DNA from: JAEDES01 sp964616405
Lineage (GTDB): Bacteria > Bacillota_I > Bacilli_A > RF39 > UBA660
Reading direction: 5' to 3'
NCBI GenBank assembly: GCA_964616405.1
Contig: CAZTRE010000027.1
Span: forward strand, 1-14,058
Length of the DNA: 14,058 nucleotides
Shown: in pieces, positions 1 through 6,592 of the stretch
How positions within the stretch are numbered: the first letter of the stretch is position 1
Layout of the letters: each line of letters starts with the position of its first letter
Notes under the pieces: model-generated
Seen by the model: the letters and a program-made list of their open reading frames with translations, nothing else
Databases searched by the model: none
Told to the model about the DNA's origin: nothing
Translations under genes and position numbers: made by a program

Positions 1-30
1 ATTTATTGTAAATGTTCTTTTCTTATTTTT

Positions 31-702
31 TTAAATCATATCTTTAACTAACTCAAAAACCTCATCATTAATGTCTTCTATCGTTCGTATTTTTCCATCT
101 TTAACACATTCAACACGACTCCAATTATACAATTCACTTAATTCAATATATGCTTCTTCAGCCATTTTTAAATGCTCTGGTGATTTTTCATTTTCATCAA
201 GTAAAACCCTATTTTTCTTTAATTCACAAGAATATTCATATGGCATATGTAAAAATATTGTTTTATCTGGTTTTGGTAATTTTAGTAACCAAAATTCCAA
301 TTTATCAATCCATTGATACATATTAAATCTTTCATCTTTATCTTTAATTTTACTACCTTGATGAGCTAAATTTGAAGTTGTATAACGATCAAGTAAGACA
401 TAATAATCTTTTTCTAAGTACTCTAAAACTTTCCCAATATTATACTTTCTATCAGCTGCATAATATAAACATGATACATATGGATCAACATTAGGTGCCC
501 CTTCAGGGAAAAAGCCTTCTGAAATTTCTGGTTTACCTAAGTAAGAGCCTCCGACTATCTTTCCTGTTGGAGTATCATACATTGGAAAGGCAAACTTTAT
601 ACACTTCTTACCAGCATCACATAACTTTTTTTCTAATAATTTAGATTGAGTTTCCTTTCCCGAACAATCAGTCCCTTCAATAACAATAATTTTTCCTGCC
701 AT
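31..702 (-). CDS. tmk: Thymidylate kinase (dTMP kinase)
   Basis: Phosphorylates dTMP to dTDP with ATP, an essential cytoplasmic step in dTTP synthesis. Counting from the chosen start (223 residues), an N-terminal P-loop reads EGTDCSGKETQ at residues 9-19, which is the thymidylate kinase form of Walker A. YYAADR at 80-85 and DRY at 105-107 match the family's substrate-binding and DR motifs. The 160-190 region has the charged helical look of the LID. The open frame extends upstream to position 735, but I place the start at 702: a GAGAGG ribosome binding site sits nine bases before it, and the upstream ATG overlaps the likely -10 box. The gene appears to be transcribed alone; the preceding gene ends in a terminator. 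Length fits the family. The family call is secure; a dedicated deoxynucleotide kinase with another preferred substrate is a minor alternative. Confidence 0.9.
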   Translation of the reverse strand: MAGKIIVIEGTDCSGKETQSKLLEKKLCDAGKKCIKFAFPMYDTPTGKIVGGSYLGKPEISEGFFPEGAPNVDPYVSCLYYAADRKYNIGKVLEYLEKDYYVLLDRYTTSNLAHQGSKIKDKDERFNMYQWIDKLEFWLLKLPKPDKTIFLHMPYEYSCELKKNRVLLDENEKSPEHLKMAEEAYIELSELYNWSRVECVKDGKIRTIEDINDEVFELVKDMI

Positions 703-711
703 ATTATTCAT

Positions 712-717
712 CCTCTC
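712..717 (-). promoter_or_regulatory. Ribosome binding site that fixes the tmk start
   Basis: GAGAGG on the minus strand lies nine bases before the ATG at 702. It lies inside the longer open frame that begins at 735, so it argues against the longer start. Confidence 0.7.
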
Positions 718-733
718 TAATCTAATATATTTC

Positions 734-739
734 ATTATA
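734..739 (-). promoter_or_regulatory. Extended -10 promoter element of tmk
   Basis: A perfect TATAAT preceded by TGA gives the extended -10 pattern TGnTATAAT. No good -35 is found 16-18 bases upstream, which is typical of extended -10 promoters. The predicted start of transcription, near 727, leaves a leader of about 25 bases before the ATG at 702. Confidence 0.6.
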
Positions 740-761
740 TCATTTCAATTATCATAAATAG

Positions 762-777
762 TGTTGCAAAAGCAACA
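762..777. repeat. Perfect palindrome upstream of the tmk promoter
   Basis: TGTTGC and GCAACA form a perfect six-base inverted repeat around AAAA, at or just upstream of where a -35 would lie for tmk. There is no T-run after it on the minus strand, so it does not look like a terminator. It could be an operator or a chance hairpin. The rest of the 703-895 gap shows no convincing open frame. Confidence 0.35.
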
Positions 778-880
778 AAGTAGTTATTATTTTATCGTTA
801 GCTATAATTAACAACCTAACATATTATCTAACTTTTTCTTATATTACTTACTACCTCAAATTTCATTAAATCAAACAACA

Positions 881-907
881 AAAAATAAGTGCTTACTAAA
901 CACTTAT
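881..907 (-). terminator. Intrinsic terminator ending the lepA-hemW-HD operon
   Basis: On the minus strand a seven-base stem (ATAAGTG with CACTTAT, 901-907 and 885-891) encloses a nine-base loop and is followed by a run of T. The stop codon of the HD-domain gene (896-898) lies inside the loop, so terminator and coding end overlap. Confidence 0.7.
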
Positions 908-1477
908 ATTATTATTTTCATCAAAAGAAATCAAAATTGCTTTTTGAGCAGCTAAATAATCACACATATGTACAAAATTTTGATATTTAGTCTTAGGTTT
1001 TTCTAAGATCTCTTCTCCTTTATAATCTGTTGTCCATACACCCATATGTGTCTTTATTGCATCACAAATAAATTCAATTTCTTCTACTTCAAGGCCAAGA
1101 ACTTCTTCATTATCCATAATGAAATCAGCTATTAATAATGGATGATCAAATCTTGTATACTTTTCCTGAGGTATTCCTGACTTAAGGCCATCATGCAATA
1201 ACAAACTCATTATCATCATATCTTTTTCTAAATTTGTATATTTATCTCCAATAGCCGGGTTATCAAGTAATGTTTTCCCAAAATAAGCAGCTGCCTTTGT
1301 ATGTCTTAATAATCCACCTTCTCCTAAAGCATATGCTGGATGATATTTACCAGTCGATGAGGCCGGAACAAAAAAGAAATAATCAGGCAATAACTTAATC
1401 ATTTCTAGACAAGCCTTTCTAATTCTTTCATCTTTTATATATTCTAACTCTTTTTTAAATACTTCTTCCCTATTCAT
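896..1477 (-). CDS. HD-domain phosphohydrolase, YhaM-like HD fold
   Basis: A 193-residue soluble protein that is essentially one HD domain. The metal-binding pattern is visible: H59 (GGLLRHT), the H95-D96 pair (LLLHDG), H112, H144 (THMG) and D173 (HMCDY). The phrase HPAYALGEGGLLRHT followed by a THMG motif resembles the HD domain of the 3'-5' exoribonuclease YhaM, but the nucleic-acid-binding OB domain of YhaM is absent. HD proteins usually hydrolyse phosphate esters of nucleotides or nucleic acids; the substrate here cannot be read from sequence. The start is supported by AAGGAG six bases upstream, inside the end of hemW. The frame overlaps hemW by eight bases, so translation is probably coupled. 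The usual LLHDIGK is LLHDGLK here. The family is secure, the function unknown. Confidence 0.8.
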   Translation of the reverse strand: MNREEVFKKELEYIKDERIRKACLEMIKLLPDYFFFVPASSTGKYHPAYALGEGGLLRHTKAAAYFGKTLLDNPAIGDKYTNLEKDMMIMSLLLHDGLKSGIPQEKYTRFDHPLLIADFIMDNEEVLGLEVEEIEFICDAIKTHMGVWTTDYKGEEILEKPKTKYQNFVHMCDYLAAQKAILISFDENNNISV

Positions 1478-2561
1478 TTCTAACTCCTTCTAGTAACCTA
1501 ATAATAATATCATTACTAATATACCACTTTTCTTCAGGAATATAAAGATATCCGTTTATTACTTTAACTAAACCCTTAGTAAGCAATTCATCATATACAA
1601 GATAAATACCATATTTTTTAGATAATTCTGTAAGATTAATACCTTCCCTTTTTCTTAAGTTAAGCATAATTTCATAATATATAAAGTCATCTTTTTCTAA
1701 AATCTCTTCTTCACTAATATAATTACCATTTAAATATTTATTAATAGATCTAGTATTACTAACTCTCTTATTTCCTATAAAACTGCTAGCACCAAGTCCA
1801 AATCCATAATATTCTTTATTATTCCAATAAACTAAATTATGTCTAGACTGATACCCCTCTTTAGCGTAATTACTTATCTCGTAATGAGAAAAGCCATTAT
1901 CTCTCATCCACTTACAAATAAATCCATACATTTCAAAATCTTCATCTTCTGTTATATTTTCTACATTATTAAGAAAAAGTTTAGTATGTTCTTCTATCAT
2001 AAGTGAATAACATGATATATGTTCAATATTTAAGGTCTTAATAAATTCTAAATCTTTTTTTACATCATCTGTACTTTCTCCCGGTAAAGCATACATTAAA
2101 TCAACATTTATATTATCAAAACCAATTTTTCTAGCCAGCTCAATAATCTCTTTCGTTTTTTCATTAGCCTCTTCACGTTCTAAAAAATCAAGTTGACTTT
2201 TATCGGTTGTCTCTAGTCCAAAACTAAGCCTAGTAACACCACACTTTTTAAATAATTCTAACTTTTCTCTTGTTGTACTTGAAAAATTACATTCAATAGT
2301 AACTTCAGCATTCTTACTAACATTTAGATTATTAATTATTTCAAAAAGACGTTTTAATTGTTTAATATTTAAAGAACTAGGGGTTCCCCCACCAATATAT
2401 AAAGTATCTAGTGTCTCACCTTCATATAAACTATTAATTTCCACTTCTAATTCATTCAAATACTTATTTACTAGCTTTTCATTATAAAACATCTTACAAA
2501 AGTCACAATAAGAACAGAGTTTTTCACAAAATGGTATATGAATATAACAACTCTTTACCAT
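1470..2561 (-). CDS. hemW: Radical SAM heme chaperone HemW
   Basis: HemW binds heme and an iron-sulfur cluster and delivers heme to respiratory proteins; it was long misannotated as oxygen-independent coproporphyrinogen oxidase HemN. At 363 residues the length fits. The N-terminus HIPFCEKLCSYCDF carries the radical SAM cysteines C12, C16 and C19 in the CX3CX2C spacing, followed by an extra C22. YIGGGTPS at 55-62 is the SAM-binding glycine motif. HNLVYW at 241-246 matches the HNxxYW motif of HemW proteins, and GFGLGASS follows. The family's LGRxH stretch is altered to LEREE near residue 127. The ATG directly follows the lepA stop (TAAATG), with GGAG in the end of lepA, so the two are probably translationally coupled. 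The lepA-hemW order is common in Bacillota; hrcA, grpE and dnaK, which often follow, are not here. Confidence 0.9.
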   Translation of the reverse strand: MVKSCYIHIPFCEKLCSYCDFCKMFYNEKLVNKYLNELEVEINSLYEGETLDTLYIGGGTPSSLNIKQLKRLFEIINNLNVSKNAEVTIECNFSSTTREKLELFKKCGVTRLSFGLETTDKSQLDFLEREEANEKTKEIIELARKIGFDNINVDLMYALPGESTDDVKKDLEFIKTLNIEHISCYSLMIEEHTKLFLNNVENITEDEDFEMYGFICKWMRDNGFSHYEISNYAKEGYQSRHNLVYWNNKEYYGFGLGASSFIGNKRVSNTRSINKYLNGNYISEEEILEKDDFIYYEIMLNLRKREGINLTELSKKYGIYLVYDELLTKGLVKVINGYLYIPEEKWYISNDIIIRLLEGVRNE

Positions 2562-4358
2562 TTACTTATCTCCAGTTGATAAAATAGATAAAAACGCTTC
2601 TTGTGGCACTTCAACACTACCAATACGTTTCATCCTCTTCTTACCTTCTTTTTGTTTTTCAAGCAACTTTTTCTTACGAGTAATATCTCCACCATAACAT
2701 TTAGCTAAAACATTCTTTCTCATAGCCTTGATATCGGTTCTCGCAATTACATGCATGCCAATAGCTGCTTGAATAGGAACTTCAAACATTTGTCTTGGAA
2801 TAATTTCTTTTAATTTTTCAACTACTGCCTTACCTCTATTGTATGCAAAATCTTTATGTACAATAACACTTAAAGCATCAACCACATCACCATTTAATAA
2901 AATATCCATTTTTACTAAATTACTTTCTTTATAACCCATAAGTTCATAATCAAATGATGCATAACCCTTAGTATAAGACTTTAATTTATCAAAAAAATCA
3001 TACACAATCTCTGAAAGAGGCATTTCATAATGGATAGTTACTCTTTCTTGATCCAAATATTCCATATTAACAAAAGTTCCTCGTTTATCCTGACAAAGTT
3101 CCATAATTGGGCCAATAAACTCGCTTGGTGTAAAGATACTTGTTTTAACATATGGCTCTAATGTTTTTGATACCAATTCTCTTTTTGGCATTTTTGCCGG
3201 AGAATCAACCATTAATTTATCTCCATCAGTCATTATCACCTCATAAATAACCGAAGGTGAAGTTGCAATAAGTTCAATTCCAAATTCTCTCTCAATTCGC
3301 TCCTCAATTATTTCCATATGTAAAAGTCCTAAGAACCCACATCTAAAGCCAAAGCCTAAAGCTTTTGAAGTTTCTGGTTCAAAAGATAACGCTGCATCAT
3401 TTAATTTCATTTTTTCTAGTGCATCACGCAAATCTTCAAATTTATTAGCCTCAATTGGATAAAGGCCACAATAAACCATTGATTTCATAGGTTTATAACC
3501 CGGCAACTTTTCTCTTGCAGGATCATTATCTAGCGTTATAGTATCTCCAACAGCCACATCACTAATACTTTTAATAGATGCATATAAATAACCAACTTCG
3601 CCCGCTTTTAGTGACTTAACTTGTACTTCTTTGGGTGTATTAATTGATAAACCCACAACATCATACACTGCACCAGTCTCCATCATACGAACTAAATCTC
3701 CAACTTTAACCTCTCCATCTTTAACTCTAATTGAAGTAATAACTCCTCGATAAGAATCAAATAAACTATCAAAAATTAAAGCCTTTAATTTGCTATCTTT
3801 ATCACCACTTGGTGCTGGAATAATATTAACAATTTTTTCAAGTAAAGCATCTATTCCGACTCCAGTTTTAGCACTGGTACAAACGATTTCCTCTCTAGAA
3901 AAACCAATATTTTCCAACTCCCGTGTTACTTTTTCTACATCAGCACTAGGTAAATCAATCTTATTAATAACTGGAATAACTGTCAAATTATTATCAAGTG
4001 CTAAATAAAGATTAGCTAAAGTTTGTGCTTCAACACCCTGAGCGGCATCAACAACCAATAAAGCCCCTTCGCAAGCAGCTAAACTTCTTGATACCTCATA
4101 AGAAAAATCAACATGTCCTGGTGTATCAATTAAATGTAAATAATATTCTTCTCCCTTTAAATTATAAGTAAGTTGCACTGCATTTAATTTAATTGTAATG
4201 CCTCTTTCTCGCTCAATATCCATCGAATCTAATATTTGCTCTTTTAATTCTCTTTTATCTAATGCTCCTGTTTTTTCTAATATACGATCGGCCAGAGTAC
4301 TTTTACCATGATCTATATGTGCAATAATACAAAAGTTTCTAATATTTTCTTGTTTCAT
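2562..4358 (-). CDS. lepA: Elongation factor 4 (LepA), ribosome-associated GTPase
   Basis: A translational GTPase related to EF-G that acts on ribosomes and in 30S subunit assembly. With the chosen start it is 598 residues, the normal size. G-motifs appear in order: AHIDHGKST (13-21), RGITIK, DTPGHVDF and NKIDL. The LepA-specific C-terminal domain ends with KCYGGDITRKKKLLEKQKEGKK and MKRIGSVEVPQEAFLSIL, a diagnostic tail. The open frame reaches up to 4403, but the ATG at 4358 is preferred: GGAGGG lies seven bases upstream, the protein then begins MKQENIRNF as in other LepA proteins, and the promoter's -10 box lies inside the longer frame. It is the first gene of an operon with hemW and the HD-domain gene. 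Confidence 0.96.
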   Translation of the reverse strand: MKQENIRNFCIIAHIDHGKSTLADRILEKTGALDKRELKEQILDSMDIERERGITIKLNAVQLTYNLKGEEYYLHLIDTPGHVDFSYEVSRSLAACEGALLVVDAAQGVEAQTLANLYLALDNNLTVIPVINKIDLPSADVEKVTRELENIGFSREEIVCTSAKTGVGIDALLEKIVNIIPAPSGDKDSKLKALIFDSLFDSYRGVITSIRVKDGEVKVGDLVRMMETGAVYDVVGLSINTPKEVQVKSLKAGEVGYLYASIKSISDVAVGDTITLDNDPAREKLPGYKPMKSMVYCGLYPIEANKFEDLRDALEKMKLNDAALSFEPETSKALGFGFRCGFLGLLHMEIIEERIEREFGIELIATSPSVIYEVIMTDGDKLMVDSPAKMPKRELVSKTLEPYVKTSIFTPSEFIGPIMELCQDKRGTFVNMEYLDQERVTIHYEMPLSEIVYDFFDKLKSYTKGYASFDYELMGYKESNLVKMDILLNGDVVDALSVIVHKDFAYNRGKAVVEKLKEIIPRQMFEVPIQAAIGMHVIARTDIKAMRKNVLAKCYGGDITRKKKLLEKQKEGKKRMKRIGSVEVPQEAFLSILSTGDK

Positions 4359-4365
4359 ACAAGCA

Positions 4366-4371
4366 CCCTCC
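4366..4371 (-). promoter_or_regulatory. Ribosome binding site that fixes the lepA start
   Basis: GGAGGG on the minus strand, seven bases before the ATG at 4358. It decides between this start and the in-frame ATG at 4403, which lies upstream of the -10 box. Confidence 0.8.
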
Positions 4372-4380
4372 AATGATTCA

Positions 4381-4409
4381 ATTATATCATGCCAAAACGT
4401 CAAAGTAAA
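4381..4409 (-). promoter_or_regulatory. Promoter of the lepA-hemW-HD operon
   Basis: TTTACT (4404-4409), a 17-base spacer and a perfect TATAAT (4381-4386) preceded by TGA, which makes an extended -10. Transcription would start near 4374, giving a leader of about 16 bases that still includes the GGAGGG site. Confidence 0.7.
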
Positions 4410-4433
4410 TTACTAGATAAGACATATCATACA

Positions 4434-4464
4434 TATAAATAAAAACCAACTATTAAAGTCGGTT
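4434..4464 (-). terminator. Intrinsic terminator after the downstream sigma-like gene
   Basis: On the minus strand AACCGAC pairs with GTTGGTT (one G-T wobble) around a seven-base loop, followed by TTTTTATTT. It lies about 27 bases after the stop codon at 4491 and separates this gene from the lepA promoter. Confidence 0.75.
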
Positions 4465-4490
4465 ATTGTAAATATAACAAAATAAATAAA

Positions 4491-5426
4491 TTATTTCCAT
4501 CTATATTTCTTCATTTTTTTAGGTAATTTTTTCAAATTTTTTTCAATTACCATTCTTACACACTCATAAGTAACACCATGCGTCTCTCCAATTTCTCGAA
4601 AAGTTTTATCTTCATCACTATTTAATCCATAATATGCAACAAGCATTTGCAGATCTCTAGGTTTATCTATAGCTGTAGTAATATCAGCTGTAACATCAGA
4701 AAGCACGACAGATTTTATGATATCATCTTCAATACTATCAGTAGCTAAATCATATGGAAGCTTTTCAGTTGTACCCATATCCACTAATAATTGTATGTAA
4801 TCATCAATCCTTGTTGGGGCAATATTTAGACCTATATCTTTATCAAAATCCAAATTTTGATATATATTTTCAAATAATTTCATTGGAGAATAATACTCAT
4901 TTTTCAATACCTTGTAAGGTCCCATATCACTTTCATAAAATTGATCAACCAATTCTCTAAAGCTAGCTTCATTTCCGCTGTTTTTAAGTTCAATAAACTT
5001 AGTAAATAATCTTTCAAGCACCTCTTTCGTCAAACAAACCCTATCAAATACCCAAGGCTTATCGCCTGACAAACTTGTATATACATCACTAAAATAACTA
5101 CTACCGGAAAATATATAAGAAAATGATGGAATTTCTAAAATTTTCCCTTCATATAACTTATTTATCCAAGCTTCATTACATGCAGCAATAATATCATTTA
5201 TATCATATGTACCAGTCGAAAACATTGTTAAACCATTGTTCAAAATAAAGTTATATGGCACATAAAGAGTGCCCAAAATTAATTTATTCATATAAGTCTT
5301 TTTTAATGTCTCATTATCAGTAGCTACTGCCTTTTTATAAAGTTCTCGTGCACTTTTAAGATCTAAAGCATCATATTCTTCAAGTTGCTTTTCCCATCTT
5401 TTCATCACTAAATCAACTTTACCCAC
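4491..5426 (-). CDS. Divergent sigma-70-like factor, paralogue A
   Basis: A 311-residue protein that reads as a diverged sigma-70 family member. Residues 44-66 (YMNKLILGTLYVPYNFI) resemble region 2.1; YDINDIIAACNEAWINKLY (74-92) fits region 2.2, and SFSYIF with the following 15 residues fits 2.3-2.4. Residues 120-215 could hold a region 3-like helical part. Residues 248-300 match region 4: KPRDLQMLVAYYGL, then a helix-turn-helix KTFREIGETHGVTYECVRMVIEK. It probably binds RNA polymerase core and selects promoters, but the canonical SRERVRQIE of the recognition helix is TYECVRMVIE here, so the target is likely changed. The start is GTG at 5426, shared with paralogue B; an ATG seven codons further in lacks a well-spaced ribosome site. 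It has its own promoter and terminator. I do not recognise a named subfamily. A sigma-like regulator that no longer drives transcription is possible. Confidence 0.7.
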   Translation of the reverse strand: MGKVDLVMKRWEKQLEEYDALDLKSARELYKKAVATDNETLKKTYMNKLILGTLYVPYNFILNNGLTMFSTGTYDINDIIAACNEAWINKLYEGKILEIPSFSYIFSGSSYFSDVYTSLSGDKPWVFDRVCLTKEVLERLFTKFIELKNSGNEASFRELVDQFYESDMGPYKVLKNEYYSPMKLFENIYQNLDFDKDIGLNIAPTRIDDYIQLLVDMGTTEKLPYDLATDSIEDDIIKSVVLSDVTADITTAIDKPRDLQMLVAYYGLNSDEDKTFREIGETHGVTYECVRMVIEKNLKKLPKKMKKYRWK

Positions 5427-5510
5427 CTAAATCACCCTTTTCATATATTTAATAATTCCCTTAAATGCGTACATATTATATCATAAAAAGCCGGTTTTGA
5501 CAAGGAAAAA
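5377..5510. repeat. Near-identical promoter-leader-N-terminus block, copy A
   Basis: This block matches 6401-6534 at a constant offset of 1024 bases with about four substitutions up to 5505. It covers the promoter, the leader and the first 17 codons. Protein identity drops sharply just inside the coding region (residues 18-40) and rises again at 41-87. Confidence 0.85.
5475..5503 (-). promoter_or_regulatory. Promoter of sigma-like paralogue A
   Basis: TTGTCA (5498-5503), exactly 17 bases, then TATAAT (5475-5480) with an upstream TGA extended -10. This is a near-consensus housekeeping promoter and gives a leader of about 42 bases before the GTG at 5426. It lies directly after the end of paralogue B with no terminator between them. 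Confidence 0.8.
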
Positions 5511-5517
5511 ATTATTT

Positions 5518-6450
5518 CTATCTATATTTAGCATTCTTACGAGGCACTTCACACATTAAACCTTTATTTAATATTTGTCTTACCCTCTCTTGTGAAATAT
5601 TATGCATATCAGCAATTTCATTTAAAGTTTTGCATTCTTCACCATCAAGTCCAAAATACTCATGAACTATTTGTCTACTTCTTGGCTTTTCTATTGCCTG
5701 ATCAACATCCGCAACTACCTCAGAATAAATAATGTCATCTATTATTTTATCTTCAAAATCAACCGCTTCTAAATTTTCTGAAAGTCTCTCTTTATACCCC
5801 ATATCTAATAAGAATCTAGAATAATTATATGCCTTAGTTGGCCCCATATTAAATCCCATATCTTGATCAGCACTTAAATTTCTATATATATTTTCAAATA
5901 ACGTCATAAGAGAAAAACACTCATTGCCAAATCTTTTCTCAACTGTTCTTTGTTTTGAATAACATTGACTAACTAAATCTTGATAATTAAATTCTATTCC
6001 ACTATTTTTTAATTCAAGAAACTTAGTAAACAGCTCATTAAACATAGTTCTTCCAATACCACCAGTTCTATCAAATAAAAATGTATTATCTCCTGATAAA
6101 CTTACATATATTTCAGAAAAAAAATCATATGAAAACAAGTCAGAAAAATAACTTTTATCTAAATGAGCTCCACTATAAAGCCTTTTTATCCACACTTCAT
6201 TGCAGGCACTAATAATATCATTTATATCATACGTACCAGACGAAAACATTGTTAAACCATTATTCAAGATAAAGTTATATGGCACATAAAGAGTACCTAA
6301 AATTAATTTATTCATATAAGATTTTTTCAAGTTATCATCATCCGCAGTCATAGCTTTATTATAGAGATTTTTTGCATCTTCAAAACTTAAGCGTTCAAAC
6401 TCTTCAAGTTGCTTTTCCCATCTTTTCATCACTAAATCAACTTTACCCAC
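5518..6450 (-). CDS. Divergent sigma-70-like factor, paralogue B
   Basis: A 310-residue paralogue of the next gene downstream, with the same architecture: region 2-like segment at 44-120 (SYMNKLILGTLYVPYNF, then YDINDIISACNEVWIKRLY), a possible region 3 at 121-215, and region 4 at 248-300. Its helix-turn-helix, KTLNEIADMHNISQERVRQILNKGL, is close to the canonical sigma-70 form, closer than in paralogue A. The first 17 residues (MGKVDLVMKRWEKQLEE) and most of 41-85 are identical to A, while 18-40 and 95-240 differ strongly. The start is GTG at 6450. The protein ends KYR at a TAG where paralogue A has TGG, and the codons AAA TAA still follow, so B has lost two residues through a stop mutation. 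A housekeeping-like promoter lies upstream; no terminator separates it from A, so read-through into A is possible. Confidence 0.72.
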   Translation of the reverse strand: MGKVDLVMKRWEKQLEEFERLSFEDAKNLYNKAMTADDDNLKKSYMNKLILGTLYVPYNFILNNGLTMFSSGTYDINDIISACNEVWIKRLYSGAHLDKSYFSDLFSYDFFSEIYVSLSGDNTFLFDRTGGIGRTMFNELFTKFLELKNSGIEFNYQDLVSQCYSKQRTVEKRFGNECFSLMTLFENIYRNLSADQDMGFNMGPTKAYNYSRFLLDMGYKERLSENLEAVDFEDKIIDDIIYSEVVADVDQAIEKPRSRQIVHEYFGLDGEECKTLNEIADMHNISQERVRQILNKGLMCEVPRKNAKYR

Positions 6451-6534
6451 CTAAATCACTCTTTTCATATATTTAATAATTCCCTTAAATGCGTACATAT
6501 TATATCAAAAAAAGTCGGTTTTGACAAGAAAAAC
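6401..6534. repeat. Near-identical promoter-leader-N-terminus block, copy B
   Basis: Direct-repeat partner of 5377-5510. The similarity stops close to the T-run of the terminator at 6530, just beyond the -35 element, which suggests where the duplicated unit begins. Confidence 0.85.
6499..6527 (-). promoter_or_regulatory. Promoter of sigma-like paralogue B
   Basis: TTGTCA (6522-6527), 17 bases, TATAAT (6499-6504) with a TGA extended -10. The -35 begins only two bases after the terminator stem of the upstream gene. The spacer differs from that of copy A at only two positions. Confidence 0.8.
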
Positions 6535-6566
6535 ATCGTTTGTTGAAAAATAACAAACGATGTTTT
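6530..6566 (-). terminator. Strong intrinsic terminator after the single-pass membrane protein
   Basis: A perfect 15-base inverted repeat (6530-6544 with 6552-6566) around a seven-base loop. T-rich tracts follow on both strands, so it could stop transcription in either direction; the gene arrangement calls for minus-strand use, ending the gene at 6593. Confidence 0.88.
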
Positions 6567-6592
6567 ATTTTTATAATCTAAAATATTTTAAT

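Noticed and set aside
1..30. Possible terminator after tmk (ATTTA-TTG-TAAAT)
   Set aside because: The stem is weak, all A-T, and cut by the window edge, so it cannot be judged.
71..316. Plus-strand open frame opposite tmk
   Set aside because: It lies fully inside a well-supported gene on the other strand, has no ribosome site worth naming and no recognisable motif.
4359..4403. Longer lepA start at 4403
   Set aside because: The -10 box and the ribosome site lie inside that extension, and the added 15 residues do not match the usual LepA N-terminus.
4444..6519. Shared AACCGACTT in the paralogue A terminator and the paralogue B promoter spacer
   Set aside because: The match is only nine bases, has different surroundings and does not line up with the duplicated unit; probably chance.
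6530..6566. Long hairpin as an insertion-sequence end or riboswitch
   Set aside because: A perfect stem with a short loop and flanking T-runs directly after a gene is explained by an intrinsic terminator; no transposase or target duplication is seen.
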